From: Brachycybe producta
Taxonomy: Eukaryota > Arthropoda > Diplopoda > Playtdesmida > Andrognathidae
Length of the DNA: 64,000 nt
Assembly (NCBI GenBank): GCA_036925085.1
Contig: JAUPFP010000004.1
Span: forward strand, 1,688,001 to 1,752,000
Reading direction: 5' to 3'
The notes under the pieces are model-generated. The model was not told where the DNA came from. It ran no database searches and saw only the letters and a program-made list of their open reading frames with translations. Within the stretch, counting starts at the first letter, position 1. Every line of letters begins with the position of its first letter. Of the stretch, positions 23,531 to 36,040 are shown one piece after another. The translations under genes were made by a program, and so were the position numbers.

Positions 23531-26500
23531 TAGGTTTTTCTAAACATACCAGACATTCCAGCCGAGCTCACAAACCGTTTTAATGTGTCCAGCCCATCAA
23601 GCTTTGATAAGGACCACTAGGCCCATAAAGCATAAAGGCTTTGGCTTTTGCCAAAAACCACGCCAGGCCAATAAGATTTATGCAATTTCCCTACCATGAA
23701 TTATGTTAATTTATAATTCAATTGGTAGTTTTGCCTATTGACTAGCCTATTATTAATATTGTCTATTAATTATGCATCAAGATGAGGTTTTTTTTTCAAA
23801 CTTGGGTGGTAACAACTTTATGAACATAATTGTTCTTATTATTTATTTTGAGATTTGTCATTGTGTGCAATATTTCAAAAGAATTTGTTCGATCAGAAGA
23901 AAAAAAATGAATTTCTTAACAAGATAATTGAGCATGTCGCCAAACAATTTCACAATCTCTGTGTGGCACATTTTTGTTTATTTGAGTCATAGAAATTCTG
24001 TGTAATGTTTGATCCTACTATGTTCCATTGAAGAAGAAACAAACACACAATAACTAAAAAGGGAAATTGGGGAGGAGTTGCATTTGTACATAACTCTTAA
24101 TTAGGACAAAACCATAATTTGCATAAATGTAAAAATGATGTTGACATTTTTCATAAGTTTCATGAAACTCTGCTACGCTTGTAGTTTTCTTATATGCGTG
24201 TCTCATTTAATTCAATTCAACTATGTACTACTATCCAAATATAACAAAAGATTTGGATTTTTAGTATATAAGACTTTAAAAATCAGAAGAAAAAAAACTG
24301 AAATTTGGAGCAAACATCTTTTTTTTTATATCAAAATAAGTAATTTTGGCTTTCAGTGATTCAGCCAAGTGAGAAAATTTGCATAAACAAACTTTGAATA
24401 TTAATATAAATTAAGAGACACACTTCTACACAAATTTATATTTCCTAGATAATAAAAAACCCCAAATGATATAACACTCTTTATAAATTCTTGAGTTGTT
24501 TTAAGTACAACTTTATTTAAATGTGTTTTAGATCAACATAATTAAAAAAACATGTATTTCGAAGTGTTTTTTCAAGAAAGTTGTGTTGATAACTTTGATA
24601 AGCATATTTCTTGCATATAATTAACAACTGTTGTTCCTGTTGCTATTGTTGTGATTATATATTGTATTAAAAGTGCATACATTTTGTATCATGGCTCTCT
24701 AGTTAATATTTTTCTGGCCCATCCCCTTCCCCTCCGGACTTCCCTTAGCTTCCGCATAATTAACACTCACTTTATGGTATGAGCATAAATCACATTCTTT
24801 GGCCAATATGGCTTTATAATAACCTACTACTTAGTGTATAATTAAACCGAAGATACAAACACAAATGTTAACTTTGTTCAACTTAACTGTTGACCACAAT
24901 TGTGTGAAACCTCTTGTGTGTTTATTTTATTTCTTTTAATCACAACATGGTATAAATAACCGAAAATTTAAGGCAAAATCTTGTGTGTGTGTGAAACCAA
25001 ATAGCTTTTGGAATAATCGAATCCCCCCCCCCCCCCCTCTCTCTTATTTCTCATATCAAATATAGAAACTATTGTTATACTTCCAGGGTTGGGAAATTCG
25101 AAAACTTTACAGAAACAGTCAAAGTATCGGAAATGCGGAAATTAAAAGTGCATTAAGATATTTGCATATAATTAAGTTGATTGCGCTCAAAATTAATATT
25201 AATATTACGATTTTCTCGAGAAAAAAAATACTTTATTCCGGAATATTCCCGAAAATGTTGCTTTCATCACGATTGTCAACTTTTTTTTTTAACAATTTCT
25301 CCAGTTTTTTTTTTAACATTTTGAAATTCTTTTTAAATTGTTAAATTTATAACTGCATCAACATAGGCCTATTCGATGTACACAAATATATAACATTTAA
25401 ATAAAATATAAGGAAAGGCTATAAAACAATTTATAAAATAAAAGTGCGCTCGCTGTATGTGAGGCGAGTCAAGTTTTCTTTAAGAAAAAAACATTGAAAA
25501 ACTAATTGTTGTTGAATTTAATTATTTTGATTTTTTTAATAAATAAGTTTAAAAACCCCGAAATCTCGAATTTCTCAGCCCCCCTCATTATTTTCATTAA
25601 CATTTGTCACCAAACAGTAAGTAGTCCGTTAATAATATGACTTGCTGAGTAAACATTAATTATAATTATTAACTGTTAATGTGCGCACATCATAGACAAC
25701 ACCACGAACATAACCTTCCCTCCCCTCCGGTCTCCCCAGATTCCACATTTTTAATTTGTGTTGCTTCCTGTTACTCATATAATACAGATTTATGTTATTA
25801 TTATACATAACAATCATTTGTGGATGATGGAACAATGTCTTCTTAAGTTGTTTTAGTTGGAATGACATTACAATAATTGTAATGACTACACTGTTACAGT
25901 CAACTGAAGAGACATCATTTTTTTTATGTACACAATGAAACATGTAACAAATATACCAGAAATACATTTGGTAACAGTGTACATTTAACTGGCATCCATT
26001 TTTTGTGTTATCCAATTAAGAAATCTTATTACGCTTCATCATCCATAACTGTCAAAAATAACAATAGATGGTATTATTGATTGCTTATTGGTTGATGCGT
26101 GTTAAATTGATCTGTGTGTTAATTGTTATATATGATTTCAGAACTGGTATGGATAGACTATATAATGTGTGAACTACCACAAATTTGACTTTTTATGTTA
26201 ATTATGTTTAACATTTGGTTGTATCAATTATAAAGACAGTTTAATTGAATTTCAACTATGGAATAGTTTTCATTAGAATGTACTGCATAAAATGTTTGAA
26301 TTAGTTCGTTGATCTTGATGTGGCTTATGCAGAGGAATGTGTTTTTTTTTTTGCACATCCAAGGTTCCAGGTTCACTCACTGGCACTTTATACCAGTACA
26401 TTTCTAAGTGGTGAAATTACTATCACAGTATAGAAAAGCACAGTATGTCCACTTCGCATCGGCATCCTTTGATGTAGTTGACTAGAAGAAGAAAATGGAG

Positions 26501-28399
26501 GCGTGAATGGCGACTCCATCTGCTGGTGTTTGTGTTATTGTATACCTTTTGTATCGATAGTCCCAGCTTTCGCAAAATCCATTCGTATTGAGAATGGTAG
26601 ATCAAACCAAGCATTTGCCTCTTTTGCTGCTCTAGGCCGAGGTTTCTGTCCTTGCTGAGCTGGCCTTAGTAAATAAGTGTACGTAACGCTGTCAATGTTT
26701 ATCTACATTGTGCACATTTCTATCTTAAAGTGGCCGCGCATAAGTCATTAATATTCCCTTGCCACATACATTATTTTGGAAAGTGAACGTAGGCCTAAGT
26801 ACTGTGTGTTGCTGTACTGTGGTTACTATAGGCCTTGCAAGAAAAGAAAAATACAGTAAGTCCTCAACTTGAGTGGTTGATTCGTTCTGGAGGTTTCTGG
26901 CTAGTCCCTAACTTGCAGAAGTCAAAAAGCACGTCAGTCGAATGCCATCAAGTACCATGTTTTTGTGGCAATGCAGTTGTCAGGTGAAGTACCACAACCA
27001 CGTATCTACGAAATTCATTGGCGGCGGCGGCGGCTCCCACCTCTATTACTATGACTATGTAATTGTAGTCTAAAGTAGATGGTTTCTGTGATTGGTGAAT
27101 TTGAATTTTGACGTCATTACTTAATATTTTCTTTGCTTGCAACGCCTATACTACTCTCTCTCTCTCACACACACACACTGCCTAATAATTTCCCTAATCA
27201 GTGTATACAGTTTAATGACATTACAGTAGTCTAGTTAGTACTCTTAAAATATTCAATATACACTATTTCGTGCATTACATCATTTGAAGAGGAGGAGAGG
27301 GTAGGCCCTACTGATGAATATAAAACAATTAAATTGTTTTAAATTGCTCTTTACCCATCACTTGTCTACTTACAGTTTTATAGTATGTCTGCAGTTTTAT
27401 GACACATGAGGTTATCATTTATCCAATTCATTATATTATATTAGATAAGAAGAAGGACGACCATTTTATTTGTTAAAGAATGTGATTCTCTCTCTCACTC
27501 TTGTGTGTTGTCGTGATTTACTCAACAGCGTTTTTACAAGAATGGAATGTGACAGGAGCTTCCCCCCCCCCCGCCTCCAACAACAAACATAAAAATCTAA
27601 CCCAACATCAATTTGCCAGTCGGTCAAATGACTGAAATTCTCAAAAATCGAGTTAATCTTATCAGATTAATACAATGTAAACTCTGTAATTTAACACTAA
27701 GCAGGGGTTATTATATAAAAATATATATAAAATAAACATTAGTTTTTATTTATAAAAAAGAAGTAAACTCGGTATATATATTTTTTTATTCTCTTTTGTG
27801 GTCTAAGTGGTCGGTCGGTCATCTTGATTTTTCTGTTTGCTAACAATGTTTAATGTTTGAAAGTGTTTTTTTTTCTATGGAAGAAAAACATGAACAAGAA
27901 AACCAGCCACAAAAAAGCTGATATCCTAAGAATGAAAAAAGGCACATTATTATTCAGTTAAAAAAAAGCTGTCACCGATGAATTATTTAGAAGTTAAGAA
28001 ATTAACCACAAAGTATAATTTATTAGGCAAGACTTTATACTGGTATTATGTTAGTTAATTTCAGATACAACTTTTTTTTCATCATCTTCTTTCATTCAAA
28101 GATGGCGTGACAAAACTAAATTAGAAGAAGAAGAAAAAAATCCCTAGTATCCAAATTATATAGAAAGGCTAAAACTGACTTGACGTTGTTATTATTATTT
28201 GAAAGGATTTCTGACAATAGAAATTTGCTCTTCTTGTTTACTTCTAATAAATAAATCATAAGTTAGTTAAATTTATTATGCCACAAAAGATTTATTGATG
28301 ATTCAATTAACAAAACTTTGTTTTGAATCAATCATTTTTTAAAGAAAAATAACAGCATGTTTTTTTAAATAAAAATGTTGTTTTAAATGAATTGTGGAC
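23531..28399. other. Long gene-free stretch
   Basis: Non-coding. Contents include a GGCCC-rich segment near 23570-23680 resembling hAT-like ends, a run of 15 C at 25023-25037, a pogo-like terminal repeat near 26854, a GGCGGCGGCGGCGG tract near 27020 and a C-run near 27561. No exon of ZMIZ or any other gene was recognised. Confidence 0.5.
26854..26940 (+). repeat. Pogo/Tigger-like terminal repeat
   Basis: TA followed by CAGTAAGTCCTCAACTTGAG and TTCGTTCTGGAGG, the style of Tigger-like termini. The matching right end was not located. Confidence 0.45.
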
Positions 28400-29055
28400 G
28401 CTTATTCTGCATTTTGAGGAGGCAAAATTATGAAAAACTTGAAAAATGTTTTAGAAACTAGAAAAGGTAACAGTTAAGAATATTTTCATAATTATTTATA
28501 GAAAGTTTATTTTGAAAGATATTATCAACATGAAAAATTGTTATTCAGCTACCGTTCCAGTTTCCAACCCACTTGCAGTTTCACTTTTAGTGTTGCTTTT
28601 GTTCAAGGGCGGACTTGGAGAAAAAAATACAGCCTAAGGAAAAAAATATTTACCCGGCTCCAAAGAGTAAAGAACTCCAAAAATGCCTAAAACTACACTT
28701 TTTTTAAATGTTAAGTTTTTAATCAAAATTACAAATAGTTCTCTTATTTGCATTTTTGCCTTCAGTAAAATGTCAACTTTCGCTATTTTGCACAAACGTT
28801 TAACAGGCGTAGCTAGCCAAAAAAATATCTAAAACCAGAAAAAAATGTTCTTTCTAAAATATTTTTCATTCCTTTTCCTCCAAAATGTGTCATTATCTTT
28901 TGTTGGTTTTTCTATTATTTAAAAAAAACAGCAGCTTTCTGGCCTTTCTGATCTTTTTCTTGTTCAAGTTTCATCATCAAATCGGCCCTCAAACTAACAG
29001 GTCCATCAGGCCCGTCCTCCCCTGGTGTAGCTCACTTGTTCATAAAACATCTTAA
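28400..29055 (-). mobile_element. Fold-back MITE, copy E, interrupted by a hAT-like element
   Basis: The left arm includes TTTTAGAAACTAGAAAAGG, the right arm CAGCTACCGTTCCAGTTTCC. The type II end (GTTCATAAAACATCTTAA) lies beyond an insertion at 28614-29024. The loop is shorter than in most copies. Confidence 0.7.
28614..29024. mobile_element. hAT-like non-autonomous element
   Basis: Left end CAAGGGCGGACTTGG; right end, inverted, CAGGGGAGGACGGGCCTGA. This CAGGGGCGGAC type of terminus is common in hAT elements. No transposase frame. The flanking 8 bp do not match, so either the boundaries are shifted or the copy is old. Confidence 0.6.
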
Positions 29056-29202
29056 TTTATTTTTTTTAAAAAAACCTCCAAAATTTAAGTTATGGTGGGA
29101 ATGTGGCAGATGTACTTGTTAATATCTACTCTTTTTGCACTGATTTTCCAGTCTTGACAAAAACTGTATTAGGACGATTTCTATCTATCTACTGTATACA
29201 TG

Positions 29203-29334
<132 letters not shown>

Positions 29335-29888
29335 CACACATACACAATAGTGTCAGTGCCAGTGTATAGAGAACGTCATCATTCATTCCACTGAAGTCAA
29401 TGACTTTAAGAGAGAAAAGGGAGAGAAGAACAAAAGCCAAAGTGAAGTTCTTTACAAAACAGCATTGAATTTAAGTGGTAAACCAGAGTGGCAAAAAAGA
29501 GAAGTAATCATGTTTTTGTACCAAAAAAAAAAGTTATTTAGGTTGTATAGGTTTTTATTTTGTTTAAAATATACGAAAAAACAAAACTGTGGTACAAACA
29601 CGATCATAAATGACACCAAACAAGAACTTCTACATTATCCGCCTCCTTCTCTTCCTACATTCTATATGTACATTTTTATATAAACGTTTACAAACTATAT
29701 ACAAAACAACAAATGAAATTACAACAAAAACTGAAAAAGTAATCTAGAACCCTCGTATTTTATGTTTGTTAAATGAAGTCTAGATATAAACAGGTGTGTT
29801 GTTAATAAATGCTACTTGACAAAGTGTCATTGTGTCATTGGTGTATACGACACTAAAAAGTCGATGAAATTCTTTACTATTTGTCAAA
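29335..29888. other. Gene-free stretch
   Basis: Non-coding AT-rich DNA; nothing recognised. Confidence 0.5.
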
Positions 29889-30041
29889 GTGGAACTGGAA
29901 GTGAAAAGTGACAAATTCGAGATGGTGTTCAACACCATCTCCGATTTGTAATTTGACAAACAAATTTTTAAGGTTCTGTTCAGTGTTCCGTATACTGTGG
30001 TTCTGTTCTAAAATTTACAGTAGTTTCACTTCCAGTTCCAC
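29889..30041. repeat. Long palindrome with nested hairpin
   Basis: Outer arms GTGGAACTGGAAGTGAAA (29889-29906) and TTTCACTTCCAGTTCCAC (30024-30041) are perfectly complementary over 18 bp. A second hairpin, AGATGGTGTT / AACACCATCT with a one-base centre (29920-29940), lies inside, and its stem extends imperfectly to ACAAATTCG / CCGATTTGT. It may be a small fold-back element or a structured transcript. Confidence 0.8.
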
Positions 30042-30078
30042 AGTCAATCTCTAGGTGTTCATTTGAAAAGCAACAACA

Positions 30079-30180
30079 CTTAAGAAAATCATTTTATAGA
30101 AACTAGAATAGTAGTAGAATTAATTATGTTCAAAAGTATTTTTCTAATGATATCATAAAAAACTGAACATTTTATGACAG
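30079..30180. repeat. Fold-back relative (second subfamily), fragment
   Basis: AGAAACTAGAATAGTAGTAG, then ATGATATCAT, and AACATTTTATGACAGCTT. The version with ACTAGAATAGT rather than ACTAGAAGGGT recurs at 58336, 59437 and 62176 and appears to be a sister subfamily. Confidence 0.5.
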
Positions 30181-30321
30181 CTTAAAATTTTTAAAAAATT
30201 TAAAACATTTTGCATAAATGTTAACAAACTCTGATATATAATTAATTCTGTGTTTCAGGACGAAAATGAAAATCAACCAGAAAGTGTTTTAGAAACTTGG
30301 AAGAGATGCTCAATCATTTAA

Positions 30322-30650
30322 AGAAACCACAGTCCAGTGATATTCTTAAAGCACTATACATAGGCAGGGCTGACCACTCTAAGAAAATTAGGGAGATTTT
30401 TGCTAGGACAGATTCATATTATTGGTCTTTTTTTCCTAAGAGTTATAAGACAATAGAACTGTCTTTTTGAGGCAGTGGTGAATGGGGATAACTTGTTTTG
30501 TGGGATTGACATTTGTATATTCATTTTGTTTTGATATATGTGCATGTATATGTGCTTGACAATGCTTAATGCTGCATGTGGACTTTAATGTCCCTCTGCC
30601 ATAGGCCTATTTGGCTGCTAGCAGAGTACTAATTGTAATTGTAAAAAAAA
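30322..30650 (+). mobile_element. 5'-truncated non-LTR retrotransposon (LINE), 3' end
   Basis: Begins with the last 48 codons of a reverse-transcriptase ORF and continues with a short 3' UTR. The UTR contains a hairpin (CTCTGCCATAGG ... GCTAGCAGAG) and ends TTGTAATTGTAAAAAAAA, as in target-primed insertions. The UTR block TGTCCCTCTGCCATAGGC is shared with 41830-41850. It lies within fold-back copy G, so it is younger. Confidence 0.75.
30324..30470 (+). pseudogene. C-terminal tail of LINE reverse-transcriptase polyprotein
   Basis: Open frame of 48 codons ending at the TGA at 30468-30470 with no stop in between. It shows the pattern found at the C-terminus of many CR1/Jockey/L2-like LINE ORF2 proteins: a His-Ser-Lys-Lys motif, then Arg-Thr, then SYYWSFFPKS (compare the family motif SFFPRTI.dWN.LP). 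The usual WN.LP is replaced by IELSF and a stop. The catalytic domains are absent because of 5' truncation, so it is inactive. Confidence 0.65.
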
Positions 30651-30884
30651 GAGTATTTTCATATTGATATACATTTTAAAAATGCTTTTTATGCCTTTTC
30701 AAACATGTCAAAACTTTTTGTCTAAAACGTTTATTTTGAAAGATAGCAACATAAAAACACTCTTCAATTGAACTACCCTTCTAGTTTGTAAAACACATTC
30801 AAGTTTCTCTTCATTTTACATCTGGAAGACAGAATATTCAGTGTTTGAGAGGCGTTTACATTTTAAAATTACTTTAAACATTGC

Positions 30885-30990
30885 CATAAACAGTTTAACT
30901 TTAAAGATATCTGATATTAACACGAAAATTACTTTCAGTAAATTTACCTACTCCTTCTAGCTTTTAAAGAATTTCTGCTTATATAGAAAC
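30885..30990. repeat. Fold-back relative, right-arm fragment
   Basis: GCCATAAACAG, TTTAAAGATATCTGATATTA and CTACTCCTTCTAGCTTTTAA follow the order of a right arm of the fold-back family. It is adjacent to copy G. Confidence 0.5.
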
Positions 30991-32125
30991 CTTTTTACTT
31001 GGTTTAAAGTAGTTAAACTATATTAGTAAATTTACTTAAGAGTATATACTGAACATATTCGCTTATCATTCAACAGTGTATTGTAAAATCTGAAGCTAGA
31101 TTTCAATTATGGACATTGTTGAACCCCAAAGTGGTTTTTCTTCTTTTTTTTTTCTGTCACGCCATTGTATGATGTAGGTATTTTTTAAGAATGAATTTGA
31201 AAACATCTTCGTCTGATGATGATGGTGGGCCATTTTCAAATGATAAAGATTTCAATTCTTTCAAATAATAAAAAGTGAATTTACACGTATGATCAGCCTT
31301 GCAGAACAAAAGTCGCAAAAAGAAACACACAAAAACGACATTTTTTTTATTAAAAACTCACAACCTTATTTTCTTCAAAATTAATCTTTCTTTTTTTAAA
31401 AAATATAATGTAAATTTACCTTTTTATAGATATATAAAAAAGATAGGTAAATTTTGTTTTTAAAAAGACTCTAAAACTTCAAAACGACTAACTAACAAAT
31501 TATTTTAGACGTTTAAAAACATCCTACCCCCCACAAAAATGATGATGCACCTGTGTGCAAAAGAGTGCGTGTAATTTAATTCTATTAAAAATGTTTTTTA
31601 TCCATCTTCTTTTGTTATTGTTTTGAGGTATTTTTATTCGAAGATAAAAACAAAATGCAAAAGCAATGCATCAAATTTAATGTGATTTCTTCTCATTATT
31701 ATTAGTAGAACCTACTACTATTATTATTATACTATATGGAAGTTAAATTAAGTTTTGAAAGTTTTATGTGGATCATTCATTAAATTAAAATCTGTTCCCC
31801 GACTATCAAAATTTATCTTTTCTTGTAAAACGATGAACATGATTAAGCTTTAGTCTATTGTTTGTGTTTTTTATGTCACATCAAACTTCAGAATACTTCC
31901 TCCTTTTATTTAATACTGTTGATAGATTTTAAAACATTTGCTTGTTGTTGTTTCTACTGATATCAAAAGTAAAAATCTACATTAATGTATACTGAAATAC
32001 AGACTCAGTAACATTACAATATCGTTACTTGATAAACCTCTGATGATTACTGCAGTTTAGAACAGTGATTCGCACTGTAAAAGTTACACCAAGTAGTTGA
32101 TTAACACGTTATTCATAGCGTGATA
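30991..32125. other. Gene-free stretch
   Basis: Non-coding AT-rich DNA with short TTA/ATT repeats near 31695-31730. Nothing recognised. Confidence 0.5.
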
Positions 32126-32557
32126 CCTCGTTTCCACTACAAAAATTAACTACAGTTAAAAAAAAGTTTACCACAGTTTATTTTTTAGTGGAAACAAATG
32201 TGGTTACATTAACCATGGCTAAACGACAGAACAATGAAGTTAACTCAACTGTATTGACACAATGTGGTTAACCACATTATCGAATAGTTAAATAACATCA
32301 CTTCCTGTGTTCAAACAAACTTATCCTACAAACAACATGGCGGATAATGAGAGCACTCAATGTTTTTTAACTGAATGAGGAATGAAAATTTCACAAAATG
32401 CACAACAGTTTTAACAGGAAGTGACACAAAATCATTTAACCACAGGTGTCTTTTAAATGGAAACACACATAAGTACAACTTCTAGCTTGTCAATGTCTCC
32501 TGTTAGATATAACCTTGGTTATTGTAACTGCAGTTTACTTTTGTGGTGGAAACGAGG
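32126..32557 (+). mobile_element. CCTCG-type TIR element, copy 2 (most complete)
   Basis: Left TIR CCTCGTTTCCACTACAAAAA and right TIR, inverted, CCTCGTTTCCACCACAAAAG, flanked on both sides by TA. Length 432 bp. The interior carries several TTAACCA/TGGTTAA motifs, CAACATGGCGGATAATGAGA and CAGGAAGTGACACAAAATCA. A non-autonomous element with TA duplication, Tc1/mariner-like by target only. Best reference for the family. Confidence 0.8.
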
Positions 32558-33840
32558 TATTAGTGTTATTAGTGCATATTACCATCAAGTCAGTAACAAA
32601 CCAAAAAAAAAAAAAACTAGGAAGACAAATACTCTCCTCCCACACACACAATATAAAATTAAATGTGTGTGTGCGGGGGAGGATCACAATGAAATAGTAA
32701 TAGACTTATATATATATATATATAAAAAGCATTTCTTAAGGATGTGGATAAAAATCTCTGAGGATTAAAAAACAAGAAGCAAAAATGCAACAGAAGAAAG
32801 AAAAAAAAAACGTTAATAAGAATGTCGTTAATATATACTGACGACATGCTCATTTCCAAGTCAGTAACAACAGTGTTTTTTTCTTCTTCTCAAAAGTCTT
32901 TTAGTTTTCAGGTATAATGAGAAACAAGAAAATCAGTACTGAATGTCTCTGTCTCTCTTCTATATAGGAACCTAAATATATGTAACTAAAGAGTAAAATT
33001 ACCTCAAAAAATGTGCTCTAAAACTGTTGCAAAAAGTGAAGACAAAATTTACTATGGGTATTACACAATGCTGCTTAATATCATTTCTCAGTGAAAATCG
33101 ATTTGTGTTGGTTTAACTACATAAGCACGTCTTCAGTGGCGTTGTTTTCTTGCCTCTTTCTATCTCTAGCTTCCTATCTCTCTCTCTCCCAATCTCTCTT
33201 TTCTTGGGTGTCTTTCACGCTTTTCTTTTTCTCACCATCCACCACCCATCCACCATCCTTTTTCCCATCATCAAGCAACATTCTCCCCGTCCCCCCCACT
33301 CCCTCATTTCTAAACAAAACCCAATTTCTTTCCCCCCTTTTTCTTTTCCAAATGAGATTCAAAGATATAAGCAAATACAGTGGTTTGATGATGGCTGTAT
33401 ACTTCAATGTTGTTGTTCTAACTATGCATATATATATATATATATATACACACCAAAATAAGATTTTCATAGAAGACACCAACCAACCAACTTCTTTGAA
33501 AAAGTCTTCCAACAACAAGTTCAAATGATCTTAAATATATGCCAGTAAGGCGCAGGTAAAAGTCTCTTGCTTAAAGATGGATATCTCAGATTATATTTAT
33601 AAACAGCAACACATTTTGCAATTTTATGTATTTGTTAATAACATGAGAAAATGTATTTCTGCAAAATCTGAAACACATTGGTCAACAAATATATACATTA
33701 TATTTTTAAACATTTTTCAAAGTTAAATAATTTTAGTAATTTTTTGAAGAATAATGTTATTGTACAAGAAAAAAAATGCCATGTTGTTAGGAATTGTACA
33801 AAAAAAACTCAAGTATGTTGCTTTTACAGTTTTTGAAATA
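32558..33840. other. Gene-free stretch with C/T-rich segment
   Basis: Non-coding. A C/T-rich tract near 33160-33350 gives overlapping serine/proline-rich spurious frames on both strands. A short (TA)n lies near 33428-33448. Confidence 0.5.
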
Positions 33841-34286
33841 CAGTGGAAACCGTTTAACACAAAATGGAAGCTACCGAAATCTTATTTCATGTTAAACAAA
33901 TTCATGAAAAGACAAGGGCTGACTGGCATATTGGGTAATCCAGGCATTTTCCCCTAATGGGCTGCTTAGTTTAAGGGCTGGTTTTTACCATTGAGGAGTA
34001 ATTTTATGATGAAGCTCTTATTAGAATTTAAAAAAAAAATGCTCGCTACGCTAACTGAAAGTTAATGCAAAGCAGTAAAAGAACAATTGACTGTAAATTG
34101 TAGGCAAAAATGATGATAGAACCAAGTGAAATTTTAGGGTGGAATTCTAATCATTTTTGAAGTTTTTTACTCTTTCGGAGTCTTGAAAATAATTTTTCTC
34201 GGGCTATTTTTTTTAATCTCAGTCTGCTGCTGAAAAAAAACATTAAGAGGTTATCCGATTTTTCGTGTTAACCGGATTTTCCCTTG
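33841..34286. mobile_element. Pogo/Tigger-like element, copy 2, interrupted
   Basis: Left end CAGTGGAAACCGTTTAACAC preceded by TA; right end, inverted, CAAGGGAAAATCCGGTTAAC, with TA following. The left part continues ATGGAAGCTACCGAAATCTT. Split by a hAT-like element at 33913-34232. No transposase. Confidence 0.65.
33913..34232. mobile_element. hAT-like non-autonomous element
   Basis: Left end CAAGGGCTGACTGGCATATT; right end, inverted, CAGCAGCAGACTGAGATT. This is the same terminus type as at 28614. Internal GCTCGCTACGC and TCTTTCGGAGT patches are CpG-containing. Target duplication not certain. It lies inside pogo-like copy 2. Confidence 0.6.
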
Positions 34287-36040
34287 TATTTAACTTTAAA
34301 ACAGGATGCATTTTACTTGTGCCAACTGCCAACTGATGTACATTATTTCATGTAACGAATTACATGCACTATCAAACTCTTGATTAATACACACACCGTA
34401 TAGAAACACATAAACACGGGCTTTTCATTTGCTGCCATAATTTTTGATATTAATATATACTGTATATATCGTCGTTTAAGAAGTGATACCACGTAACTAA
34501 CAAAATATAAATTTTACAAGAGGAACAAAAAATGTTTTAATGCGTAAGGTTTTGTTACACAATTTTTTTGCTAATAAAATTATTTGGACGTTTTTTTTGA
34601 GCCATAATTAATATAATTATGTTAACGTACATGACATCACAAACAATTTTTTTCTTCTAATTATTTGCAAAATCACATTAAATGGATTTGAACACCCTCT
34701 ACCAGTCAATATCTTTTAAAATAATTGTTTATTTTGCGATATTTTCCAACGGATGTACTTTTTTTTTGCTGATTTTTTTATGTAGAAAGTGTGAACATGT
34801 GCTTTTATAGAAAAAATATACAATATATGAAAACAATTTCTATAGAAACAATGTTTTGAAATTGGGTGTAAGGTATTAGTCTCACGTTCCTCCCCCTCAC
34901 TCTATCCGGAAGAAAAAAAAAATCCGAGAGAACCGAATAAAAAAAAGGTTCTATTTAAATATGGAATGGCGGAGAGAAAGAATGAGAGAGTGAGAAAAAA
35001 AATAACATAAGATCTAGATGATTTTATATATATTTTTCTTATTTTGTGTTTGTGTTGTTAGGAAAAGTTGTCAGTTTTTTTGCCGACTAATATATCATTC
35101 TTTTCCCTGCTGAGTAACAGAAGTGGAAGAAGAAAAGGTAAAAAAAAACCCCTCCTCGATTCAGACTCAAGATTAGACAAACTTTTCTTATATATGTATT
35201 TCTTTTACCCCTTTTTCTCTCTCTCTCTCTCTTCAAGTACACTGGGTAATATATATATTACATATGCATCAATGTAATAAATTCAAATCTTTTTTTTTGA
35301 GGGAAAAAGAAAGAAAAGTCTTATTGTTTTCAAGTGGAATAAGGAAAGGTAAAAGTTTTTTTTTCAACAAACAAACAAACAAAAAACATCCAAAAAAGAA
35401 GAACCAACAAAAAAAATTGTTTTGTATGCACCTTTGCAAGTTTAATATGAATTTTTTTTTGTTAGAAATAACTATATACGAGTTATGAATTCTAATAACT
35501 TTTATTTTCATGTTTTGTTTTAAATAAAACTTCGGTTGTTGTTTTTGTGTGTTATTCAAAAATAAATAAGGTGAAAACTGAAAACCATTTAAAACAAAAA
35601 GAAACAGCGAAAAATATCGGATAACAAGAAATATATTTTCAATTCGGTTTCTTAGAAAATAGCATGGTAATTATAATTACACGAACTCTTTGATTATTCT
35701 GTCTTTCAGATGAAAAATGAAGAGAAACTAATACCTAGTACACACCTGATAATTTAAATGCATTTAAATAATAAACGTGGTCCACAGAGCCCTGTGAAGG
35801 GCAAACAAACAATATATCGAATTCAATTTATTCAGTTAATAATCTGAAAATATTGAGTTAATACTTAAATATAATATATAAACTATTGACATTAAAATAT
35901 TGATTTAGTATTTCAATTTAAAATATTAATAATAAAGTCAATTTTTATTTGGTTCATGTCCTTAACTGGATTCCGTATAATTCTCCTAAACACATTTAAT
36001 TAGAATTGATTTAACTCATGTGTGTACAAGGTATAAAAGG
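34287..36040. other. Gene-free stretch with two repeat fragments
   Basis: Non-coding. A pogo-like fragment lies at 35578-35660 (GAAAACCATTTAAAAC, ATATCGGATAACAAGAAAT) and a type I fold-back arm fragment at 35691-35742 (TGATTATTCTGTCTTTCAGA). The remainder is AT-rich. Confidence 0.55.

Larger units (their letters stand above)
30211..30878 (+). mobile_element. Fold-back MITE, copy G, interrupted by a LINE
   Basis: The left arm includes TCTGTGTTTCAGGACGAAAA and GTTTTAGAAACTTGGAAGAG. The right arm has GAACTACCCTTCTAGTTTG and the type I end GAGAGGCGTTTACATTTTAA. The arms are separated by about 330 bp of LINE sequence (30322-30650). Confidence 0.75.

Noticed and set aside
33091-33528. 145-codon Ser/Pro-rich frame
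   Set aside because: C/T-rich tract; overlapping frames on both strands look equally good, so there is no coding signal.
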